DNA of 64,000 nt. It comes from Anaerosporobacter faecicola. GTDB taxonomy: Bacteria > Bacillota > Clostridia > Lachnospirales > Lachnospiraceae. This document shows, one piece after another, positions 57,080-64,000 of the stretch. The stretch covers positions 40,328-104,327 of the forward strand of contig NZ_JAAQRO010000042.1 of assembly GCF_012070565.1 (NCBI RefSeq), written 5' to 3'. Made by a program: the position numbers and the translations under genes. Position 1 is the stretch's first letter, and the number at the start of each line of letters is the position of its first letter. A model generated the notes under the pieces. It was not told the origin of the DNA. It searched no databases and saw nothing but the letters and a program-made list of their open reading frames with translations.

Positions 57080-59935
57080 CTATATATTTAATTGGTACTG
57101 TTCCTTTACATACTTCGCTGTTCTTGATTGTGCCTTCCTTAAAAGCTCATAAGGTGTTCCAGAAAACATGATATGTCCACCACATTTTCCTCCCCCGGGT
57201 CCCATATCAACAATGTAGTCCGAATTCAAAATGATATCCGTATTATGTTCAATGACAACCACAGTGTTATTGTTTTCTGTAATACGTTTCATTATAGCAA
57301 GAATATATTTTACATCCTGTGCATGCAATCCGACTGTTGGCTCATCAAATATGTAAAGAATATTCTTTCTATTTTTGTATCTTGTCATCTCTTTCACGAG
57401 TTTCATTCTCTGCGCTTCTCCACCCGATATTGTACTGAGTGGCTGTCCTAACCGCATGTATCCCAACCCCAAATCACAAGCAAGCTGTATTTTCTCATGG
57501 ATCCGTTGCTGATCGCTAAAAAACAGTAGTGCTTCGCTAAATGTCATATCAAGGACTTGTTTGATATTTCGATCATGATACTTCACTTGCAATACTTCTT
57601 GCGTATATTGCTGGCCTCCACATTCTGAACAAACATTTCTAGACTCCCCAAAATATTGTATATAGTTTTCTATATACCCTTTCCCTTTGCACAACGGGCA
57701 AGCACCCTTTGAATTAAAAGAAAAATAGGATTTCTGATTCTGTAGCTCATTTCCATCTTCAACATTCCTTGCAAAAAGTACACGGATTGCATCAAATATA
57801 CCAATATAGGAGGCTGGTATTGAGGTATTCTTCCCATTTAGTTGCGATTGATCAATACAAACCACATCTTTTATTTCTTCGATACCACGAATCGTTTTAT
57901 ATTTTCCAGGAATCACTCGATGATCATGGAGTTGTGCGTACAATATTTTATATAACACATCATACACAATGGAACTTTTGCCAGAACCCGATACACCAGT
58001 GAAACAGGTGATTTTACCGGTTGGTATCTTTACACAACCATTCTTTACATTGTTTTCTTCTATTCCATCCAATTGAATCGCTGGGCTTACTGAAAGTGGA
58101 TTCTTATTGATATGATATACTGGCTTTTGGGTTAAGTATTTTCCTATAATAGAATGTGGATTCTTTTCTATCTCTGAAAGTGTTCCACAAGCTATGACTT
58201 CTCCTCCATTCTCCCCTGCTCCTGGTCCCATCTCAATGATATAGTCTGCTGTACGAATAATATCAAAATTATGTTCAATCGTAAGAACTGTATTACCTTT
58301 GTCCACCAGTCTTTGAATAATGCGGATCACTTTCTTAATATCTGACCCATGTAACCCGTCGGTAGGTTCATCAATGATATAGGTAAGTCCTACCAGCCCG
58401 GAACCCACTTGGTTTGCAATTCGAAGCCTCTGGTATTCTCCCCCAGACAAAGTATCGATCCGTCGTTCAAAAGATAAATATTCCAATCCAATCTCTTCTA
58501 ATAGCTCTAGACGCTGGTTTAATGCTTTGAGAATCGCTTCAGACATACTATTTGTTTTTATGTTTTGGATAAAATTCTGTAAATCTGAGAATTCCATCTT
58601 CCCCAAGTCAAAATAGGTTTTTCCATTCAGCATGGCATATTCTTTTATCTTTTTTAATCTCGTTCCTTTACATTCGGGACAAACTATCTCATGCATATAG
58701 GTATTAAAAAACTGTATCTGTGCAGGTGTAAGCTCCGACTGTTGCGTCCAACGATACATATCTTGAATATGATCTAGCACTCCCTGGAAACTAACCAGAT
58801 CTCCTACTTCACCACGATAATTCGGTATGGTTTCTTCATATCCATCGGGTCGCAACAATGGAAATTTTTCCTCTTTTGTCCCATACATAATGTGATTTTT
58901 TGCTTCCTGCGGCAACTCTTCATATGGTTGTTCAAAAGAATAACCATAATGACAGCATAGACTATATAGTAGCATATAATTATACGGATATTTTACTGAA
59001 TATACTCCCTGAAAGAAAGGACCCTGACATAAACTCTTTTTTGGATTTTGAATGACCTTGGATGGATGAGGAATTCTCTTGAAGCCACTCCCCTTACATT
59101 CCGGGCAGGCACAAGATATATCATTGTATGAAAAATCGGAAGCTTCAAGAGTAAGCGTAATCATATGATGTTCTTTACATCCATATTTTGCATAGAATGC
59201 TTGGATATTCTCACTGTCATCTCCGATTAGATGAAGTCCAATAAAATGATCTCCATGTTCACTGGCACTTTTTAGATAATTAATATCGCTTTTCTTTAAT
59301 CTCTTGGCTGCTAGGAACTTACTTTCTACAACCATAATAAATTCGATGGAATCATCAAGCTCAATAAAGTCTCGTAGACTATGTTTTACTTGATCAATAT
59401 AGATCGATTGATATCCCTTTTTTCTTAACATATCTACTTGTTGCATACGTTCTGTGTTTTTATCAAAAAAGTAAGGGAAGGAGACTTCAACGATGGTATT
59501 CGAATTCAAAGCTTCTAGATCTTTTATTAGTGTATACAGATTACTTTGTTCATAGACCTCACCACAATATAAGCATTTGCATTGCCCGTGAACCGCAATC
59601 AAACTTCTTAAGTAGGATCCGATGCTTGTATATGTACCGATTGTTGATCTTGGATTATGATTTGGGATTACTTGCTTCAAATTAATTACCGTCGATAAGC
59701 CTTCGATTTCTCCTACATCCGGAGTTTTCATTCTAGTAACCAATCCTCTTGTTTGGTCCGACATACAATCCAATAGTTTCTGTTGTGCTGTCGCATATAT
59801 TACATCATATGCAAGCGTCGATTTTCCTGATCCGCTAACACCGACGATTGCCGTGTGTTTCCCATACGGTATTTCAACATCGATATTTTTTAAATTATTC
59901 TCACACACGTTATGTAACTTAATTGCATTTGCCAT
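57080..59935 (-). CDS. UvrA2-type excinuclease ATPase paralogue
   Basis: This 951-residue protein has two ABC ATPase modules: Walker A GVSGSGKSTLAYDV (about residue 34) and GVSGSGKSSIVYDV (about 648). Signatures are TLSGGEYQRLRIANQ and TISGGEAQRMKLVKEM. Zinc-finger cysteines are in CKCLYCGEVY, CACPECKGSGF, CPECKGTRL and CPLCKGKGY...CSECGG. It is similar in length to housekeeping UvrA, but the sequence and setting (no uvrB nearby) fit the UvrA2/DrrC group, linked to resistance to DNA-intercalating drugs in some producers. It follows the AraC-BtrH gene after 61 bp. Confidence 0.9.
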   Translation of the reverse strand: MANAIKLHNVCENNLKNIDVEIPYGKHTAIVGVSGSGKSTLAYDVIYATAQQKLLDCMSDQTRGLVTRMKTPDVGEIEGLSTVINLKQVIPNHNPRSTIGTYTSIGSYLRSLIAVHGQCKCLYCGEVYEQSNLYTLIKDLEALNSNTIVEVSFPYFFDKNTERMQQVDMLRKKGYQSIYIDQVKHSLRDFIELDDSIEFIMVVESKFLAAKRLKKSDINYLKSASEHGDHFIGLHLIGDDSENIQAFYAKYGCKEHHMITLTLEASDFSYNDISCACPECKGSGFKRIPHPSKVIQNPKKSLCQGPFFQGVYSVKYPYNYMLLYSLCCHYGYSFEQPYEELPQEAKNHIMYGTKEEKFPLLRPDGYEETIPNYRGEVGDLVSFQGVLDHIQDMYRWTQQSELTPAQIQFFNTYMHEIVCPECKGTRLKKIKEYAMLNGKTYFDLGKMEFSDLQNFIQNIKTNSMSEAILKALNQRLELLEEIGLEYLSFERRIDTLSGGEYQRLRIANQVGSGLVGLTYIIDEPTDGLHGSDIKKVIRIIQRLVDKGNTVLTIEHNFDIIRTADYIIEMGPGAGENGGEVIACGTLSEIEKNPHSIIGKYLTQKPVYHINKNPLSVSPAIQLDGIEENNVKNGCVKIPTGKITCFTGVSGSGKSSIVYDVLYKILYAQLHDHRVIPGKYKTIRGIEEIKDVVCIDQSQLNGKNTSIPASYIGIFDAIRVLFARNVEDGNELQNQKSYFSFNSKGACPLCKGKGYIENYIQYFGESRNVCSECGGQQYTQEVLQVKYHDRNIKQVLDMTFSEALLFFSDQQRIHEKIQLACDLGLGYMRLGQPLSTISGGEAQRMKLVKEMTRYKNRKNILYIFDEPTVGLHAQDVKYILAIMKRITENNNTVVVIEHNTDIILNSDYIVDMGPGGGKCGGHIMFSGTPYELLRKAQSRTAKYVKEQYQLNI

Positions 59936-59996
59936 TTAATCTCCTTTCATTCGTACTCTTTCGTAGTGGCTACTTCGTTCGATTGTTTTGTTCTTT

Positions 59997-61466
59997 CTAC
60001 AATGTTACGGTTTTTAAAATCTTTAATGCCTTTTCATCGGAATGCTTTGCTTTTTGAATTAACGAAATGATCCTTCTTCGATTATCATATTCCATAAACT
60101 TTTGAATCAGGTTCTTTTGGTTACTCCCTCCACCCAGAACTTCTGCAATCTGCTCTACAATTTTGTAGGTATTATGGAAGATCTGAGATAACTCGATAAA
60201 CTCCTTATGATGCTCCGTTTCTGTACTAGCAAGTTGCTTAAAGTAGTTAGAAGCAGCCCTTCTGCCATCAAGAAGGCATATAATTGCATCATCATGCGTA
60301 TATAGCTTTTCAACCATTAAGGAAAGATTACTTGTATCCTGAAATTCCTTCTCATTCATTAAAGCATCTGCCCAGCCATCATACGCAAAGAGTCCTTTCT
60401 TGTAGGAACCATATTGATGACCGTCTAAAATCTTGACTGCATTTTGAAGAATTTCCTTCGTACATATTGGCTTTTCGTTTTTCTCTCCCATACAGAATAC
60501 AGCCTTTGTATCTGTATTCTCCCACCAGTTATCGCAAATATAGTATCCATTCTCTGCAAGCTGTACATCTCCGCCAAATATAGGATCTTCTTGGTAGAAA
60601 TTCCACCCCATCAGAATGTCTCCGTCTTTTTGATATCCTGTAATAATACCTGCTTCTGGTGGTCCGATGATCCCCAATGCTATGCACGGAAACCCTCGAT
60701 CAATGTGAGACTTTATAAACTGTTTAAATTCCTCTTTCGTGGTTTTTTGTGTCCGTTCCAATTTCTCGAGTTTTCTACCAAGTGCTTTTGCACCGACCTG
60801 ATATACATATTCTTCTTCATCAAATGTGTTGGAAACATCCACATTTCCCATATTCCAACATGAAATATCCCATGTTAACCGAAACGCTGCACCACTTGCA
60901 GCCATAATAAATGGATAGTCCACATCTTCACCAAGATAGTTTGACACCGATTTTAAACACATTGGATAGGGAGTAAGCCCTTGTTCTCCATGTTCTATCT
61001 TTGGGATTCCAAAAAGCACGGTTTCAATCCCCTGTCTGTTTCCGTTTGCCTTGCCAATTGTTGTACTCCCTTTTACATTCTGTAGATTGATCCCATAAAC
61101 ACCATCATAAAGTTCTTCCACTGAAGTATGTGGCCGTAATTTTCGATACTCCATTGGAGTTATGCCTGTAATTCTTCGGAAGGTACGTGTATACGTCTCA
61201 TGATTCATAAATCCATACTTTACTGCTATATCAAGTACTCGATCCCTCGTATAGAGTAGATCAAACATGGAATTCATAATCTTTCGAATCTGTACATATC
61301 TCACCAATGGATATCCGGTTGCTTTTTGGAATATATCACGGATATGAGCATAAGAAAATCCTAGTGCCTGCTCAAAATCATTGATATCTACTTTCGGCTG
61401 TTCAATATGTAGTTCAATATACATGACTGCAGCTTTCATTACGGCATAATATTGCAAATGATCCAT
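59997..61466 (-). CDS. AraC-type regulator fused to a BtrH-like domain
   Basis: The true start is uncertain. A long frame from 61643 would cross a terminator hairpin at 61592-61622, so the ATG at 61466 (AAGGAG abuts it) or the TTG 9 bp further is more likely. Residues about 20-115 form an AraC DNA-binding domain (FEQALGFSYAHIRDIFQKATG, VKYGFMNHETYTRTFRRITG). The following 370 residues look like the BtrH N-terminal/papain-like family: YPMCLKSVSNYLGEDVDYPF, SGAAFRLTWD, GFPCIALGIIGPPEAGIITGY and ILMGWNFYQED. BtrH transfers an acyl side chain in butirosin biosynthesis; here the domain probably senses or binds an acyl compound. It heads an operon with UvrA2 and the nucleotidyltransferase-like gene. 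Confidence 0.78.
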   Translation of the reverse strand: MDHLQYYAVMKAAVMYIELHIEQPKVDINDFEQALGFSYAHIRDIFQKATGYPLVRYVQIRKIMNSMFDLLYTRDRVLDIAVKYGFMNHETYTRTFRRITGITPMEYRKLRPHTSVEELYDGVYGINLQNVKGSTTIGKANGNRQGIETVLFGIPKIEHGEQGLTPYPMCLKSVSNYLGEDVDYPFIMAASGAAFRLTWDISCWNMGNVDVSNTFDEEEYVYQVGAKALGRKLEKLERTQKTTKEEFKQFIKSHIDRGFPCIALGIIGPPEAGIITGYQKDGDILMGWNFYQEDPIFGGDVQLAENGYYICDNWWENTDTKAVFCMGEKNEKPICTKEILQNAVKILDGHQYGSYKKGLFAYDGWADALMNEKEFQDTSNLSLMVEKLYTHDDAIICLLDGRRAASNYFKQLASTETEHHKEFIELSQIFHNTYKIVEQIAEVLGGGSNQKNLIQKFMEYDNRRRIISLIQKAKHSDEKALKILKTVTL

Positions 61467-61591
61467 CTCCTTGTTCTTTAATAAGTTCTCTTCATAAATT
61501 AACCTAAGTATAGCACAGCTACTACCATAATTCTTGACGATTTTAAGGAAATAGCAAACGATATTTAAATTACAAAAATTTCCTCGTATAA

Positions 61592-61622
61592 AGCAAAAAA
61601 GGCAGGGGAAATCCCCTGTCTT
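61592..61622 (-). terminator. terminator of the chemoreceptor gene
   Basis: On the minus strand, AAGACAGGGG-ATTT-CCCCTGCCTT followed by a T-run. It lies between the chemoreceptor and the AraC-BtrH gene. Confidence 0.8.
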
Positions 61623-61654
61623 CGTAAATGCTGCTTGTGACATTGGAATACAAC

Positions 61655-61720
61655 AAAATACCTCCGTGAAAAAATATGTTTCCTATCGTTAGCAAACGTA
61701 TTCTTATCACGGAGGTATTT
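61655..61720. repeat. 66-bp imperfect palindrome after the chemoreceptor gene
   Basis: AAATACCTCCGTGA-type ends (about 61657-61669 with 61708-61720) are perfect complements. A second matching part (AATATGTTT/AAACGTATT) lies inside. The arm contains CCTCCGT/ACGGAGG. It may be a miniature mobile element or part of the terminator. Confidence 0.6.
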
Positions 61721-61765
61721 ACAAGATCTCAAAACTAAAACCCCAAAAAAGCAGGATGCCCTTTA

Positions 61766-63478
61766 TTAATACTTAAATTTATTCATCTCATTATTTAGGT
61801 CATTGATTAACTCCATATTCGTGTTAGCCATAGTATGATTGTTATTAATCATATTGCTTAATTGAATTGTTGTATCTGCCACTTGACCAATATTCTTTGT
61901 ATTTTCTTCAATTGTTTCAGTAACTTCTAGAGTCGCCTGATTTATCTCATTCATACCATCTTCTAGTAGATTCGCTTTTTGTTTCAATTCCGTATAAAGT
62001 AACTGAATATCATTGGCATTGTTTTGATACTGATTTCCAACATTCAGTAATTCATTAAATCCACCGATTGTTTTCTCTGAAACAAACTTAATCATATTAT
62101 CTGACTCTGAGGCTAATTCTTTTACTGCCTGAATAACAATTGCACTTATCTCTTGAATCTCTTTTGCTGTCTGCGCTGAATTATTTGATAATTGCGAAAT
62201 TTCTTCTGCTACCACAGTAAATCCACGACCTGCTTCACCTGCTCTTGCAGCTTCAATCGATGCATTAAGTGCTAATAACCGTGTTTGGTCTGCTATTTCT
62301 AAAATTCTGTTAGATAGTTTTTCAATTTGGGTTACTGCTCTAGATTCTTCTATTTTACTATTCACAGAAGAAGTTATCTGCTCTGTTGTTTCTTTCATTT
62401 CTTCTGTTTGTAATTTTGCATTTTTTACTATTGACTCCGCTTGCATTAAAATATCATTTGCTTGCTTCTGGCCATCATCAACTTGTTGATAGATGTCTGC
62501 AACATTCTGCTTCATTACGGTTATTGAAGATGCAATTTGTTCTATACTAGCATTCGTTTGTTGCATCATCGCACTCATTTCTTGCATAATTGAAGATACA
62601 TTTTCAACACCTTCCGTAGATTCTCCTGTTGATTGTTCCAAACTTGTCATTGAATCTTGCAGTTTTTCTGATACTCCTGATATGTTCTTAATAACATCTC
62701 TTATATATTCAAGCATTTTATCCAGTTCTCTACCAATTTTTCCAACCTCGTCGTTTGAATTAATATTAACCCTTTGCGTTAAGTCCCCATTATTACTTGA
62801 TAGATCTTCTAACTTATTTCCTACTGTTTTTAAGCGTCTTAAGATTTTATTCAATATTATAGTGACAATTACTATTGATATACAAGAAACAACAATACAA
62901 CTTATTGCTAATATCAAGGATAGATGTTTTCTTGCATTTACTACATCCGTTGCATCAAAATCAACTTCTAATATTGCAATAACTTCTCCATCTGACGAAT
63001 ATACTGGCACCGTTGCTGATAATAAAGATCCAAAATCGGTTTTGTCTATCTCATAAGAAAAGTAATCTACATCTTCAAATACGGTCTTAGTAAAATCAAG
63101 GTACTCATCGTATACTGGTTCAAATGCTGTTTCATCCGTATCTGTTGTTACTACAAGATATCGAAAGCTGTCATCCATCCTTCCGATGAGATACGCATAT
63201 GTTATATCCGTTACTTCTTCGGTATAGGCCAGTTTATTAAATATTGACCAGTACGTATCATCTCGTTTTAGATTTTGCGATACGTGTTCTATATCTTCAA
63301 CTGCTATATTTCCTAAAGTATATCTCGCAATCGACAAAGCCGCGTCTCTTTTCGCGTTAATTAGTTCTTTACTCACACCTCTGTAGACAGATACCCCCAT
63401 AAATACAAAGGCAAACATATTAATGATTACTATTGGGATTAATAATTTTGTTCGAATGGTTTTTTGCCGTTTTTTCAT
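61766..63478 (-). CDS. methyl-accepting chemotaxis protein
   Basis: This 570-residue transmembrane chemoreceptor has membrane segments near residues 13-33 and 190-213 enclosing an extracellular Cache-like sensor ([34 protein letters not shown]). A HAMP domain follows (about 213-265), then the signalling domain with the conserved tip [32 protein letters not shown]. No C-terminal CheR-binding pentapeptide is seen. It would bias flagellar rotation in response to an extracellular ligand, likely a small carboxylate or amine; the ligand is not readable. AAAGGGAG precedes the ATG. It is monocistronic, with a terminator at 61592. Confidence 0.95.
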   Translation of the reverse strand: MKKRQKTIRTKLLIPIVIINMFAFVFMGVSVYRGVSKELINAKRDAALSIARYTLGNIAVEDIEHVSQNLKRDDTYWSIFNKLAYTEEVTDITYAYLIGRMDDSFRYLVVTTDTDETAFEPVYDEYLDFTKTVFEDVDYFSYEIDKTDFGSLLSATVPVYSSDGEVIAILEVDFDATDVVNARKHLSLILAISCIVVSCISIVIVTIILNKILRRLKTVGNKLEDLSSNNGDLTQRVNINSNDEVGKIGRELDKMLEYIRDVIKNISGVSEKLQDSMTSLEQSTGESTEGVENVSSIMQEMSAMMQQTNASIEQIASSITVMKQNVADIYQQVDDGQKQANDILMQAESIVKNAKLQTEEMKETTEQITSSVNSKIEESRAVTQIEKLSNRILEIADQTRLLALNASIEAARAGEAGRGFTVVAEEISQLSNNSAQTAKEIQEISAIVIQAVKELASESDNMIKFVSEKTIGGFNELLNVGNQYQNNANDIQLLYTELKQKANLLEDGMNEINQATLEVTETIEENTKNIGQVADTTIQLSNMINNNHTMANTNMELINDLNNEMNKFKY

Positions 63479-63881
63479 ATGTAACGCTCCCTTTCATCCT
63501 ATGTAATTCTGAACTATACTTCGTATTTTACAAGTATAATTCTATTCTTTGGTTGTTTAGCCAAATCTTCTTATTTTGTAAGACTATTGCATACAAATAT
63601 ATACTATTTGACTTTCATCACTATGTAAGATATTTGTATATTATACCATATATATTGTATAGTTTCAATATATCAAGCTTCACAGTCCATGCATTTTTTG
63701 TATATTATATACAAAAATATTTGTATATTGGTACTAATATGTAAATAATTGATATATCTGATACACCCATACTATTTTATACAATATATACTATAGTAAT
63801 TCTTGTGTGGCAAAAGCCGTCTGTCAAGACTGACAGGTGAAGCAAAACAAAACACGAAAATAGCGAAGTGGATAAATGATA
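63479..63881. other. AT-rich intergenic region before the insertion sequence
   Basis: No gene is supported. There are several TTGTATATT-type short repeats near 63619-63735 and a perfect CTGTCA-AGAC-TGACAG hairpin at 63821-63836. The junction with the insertion sequence is probably near 63882. Confidence 0.5.
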
Positions 63882-64000
63882 TGATTCCCCTTAAGTAGAC
63901 AAGGTAAATAACCAAATCTACTTAGGGGGAAATTTTTATGTCCAAATATACGACAGAAATAAGGCTAGCAGCATGCAAAGAATATTTTGATGGAAAGTTA
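63882..64000 (+). mobile_element. left end of an IS3-family-type insertion sequence (continues beyond window)
   Basis: The likely end begins TGATTCCCCTTAAGTAGACA. The arms TCCCCTTAAGTAGA and TCTACTTAGGGGGA (about 63885-63932) form a hairpin with one mismatch that includes the AGGGGGA ribosome binding site. Sequestering the site is a known way of limiting transposase synthesis from outside transcripts. The right end is not in the window. Confidence 0.65.
63938..64000 (+). CDS. IS3-family transposase OrfA-type, N-terminal 21 residues (partial)
   Basis: MSKYTTEIRLAACKEYFDGK is typical of the helix-turn-helix protein (OrfA/InsE type) that starts IS3-family transposases. AGGGGGA lies 8 bp upstream. 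The gene runs off the window, so integrity cannot be judged. Confidence 0.75.
   Translation, partial: MSKYTTEIRLAACKEYFDGKL

Noticed and set aside
61467..61643. 59-residue N-terminal extension of the AraC-BtrH protein
   Set aside because: It would be read through a rho-independent terminator and has no ribosome binding site or domain.
62493..63056. 187-residue plus-strand frame antisense to the chemoreceptor
   Set aside because: Low-complexity composition follows from the coiled-coil codons opposite; no start signal.

Overview
The window comes from a low-GC Gram-positive anaerobe of the Clostridia, most likely a Lachnospiraceae member close to plant-polysaccharide-degrading clostridia. This is inferred from AT-rich intergenic DNA, strong AGGAGG-type ribosome binding sites, a clostridial-type eut operon, LtaS-like and TagF-like envelope enzymes, a GPH transporter next to a GH3 glycosidase, and many tight hairpin terminators. 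No ribosomal RNA is present, so the species cannot be fixed. Most genes lie on the minus strand.

Layout. (1) 1-9192: 5' part of a giant secreted surface protein (over 3000 codons, open at the window edge) with long repeats, FN3, PKD and carboxypeptidase-regulatory-like domains, preceded by a small exported YD-repeat protein. (2) 10064-13923: a WYL regulator, a PLP aminotransferase and a divergent MocR-type regulator. The last two share a completely overlapping face-to-face promoter pair. (3) 13923-14598: a 304-bp tandem repeat in which each unit holds two nested palindromic modules. (4) 14684-18026: a small lysine-rich protein, a pair of U32-peptidase-like proteins and an APH-type kinase. (5) 18351-24087: tRNA-Leu(CAG), a pseudouridine-degradation operon (psuK with its own HTH domain, psuG), a DUF523 protein and an LtaS-like enzyme.

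(6) 24522-39555 is the centre of the window: an AraC-type regulator converging on a complete 17-gene ethanolamine-utilisation microcompartment operon, eutG-S-P-A-B-C-L-K-E-M-T-pduL-(hypothetical)-N-pduT-H-Q. EutH imports ethanolamine. EutBC with EutA and the EutT-made cofactor release acetaldehyde and ammonia inside a shell of EutS, EutL, EutK, EutM, PduT and EutN. EutE, PduL and EutG convert acetaldehyde to acetyl-CoA, acetyl-phosphate and ethanol. The EutVW two-component pair that sits between eutP and eutA in related Firmicutes operons is missing.

(7) 39831-46032: a three-gene operon (HEAT-repeat methyltransferase, GT2-TagF fusion, membrane-anchored Mrr-like nuclease), an aldo/keto reductase with ferredoxin-type clusters and a small orphan gene. 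(8) 46469-50419: a GPH transporter and a GH3 glycosidase whose 5' end is fused head to head to the 3' end of a divergent AraC gene, apparently the scar of a deletion that removed both 5' ends and the shared promoter region. (9) 50501-63478: a second LtaS-like protein, a Cys-rich protein, a GGDEF/EAL phosphodiesterase, a cluster of AraC-BtrH-like regulator, UvrA2 and nucleotidyltransferase-like protein, and a chemoreceptor. (10) 63882-64000: the left end of an IS3-type insertion sequence.
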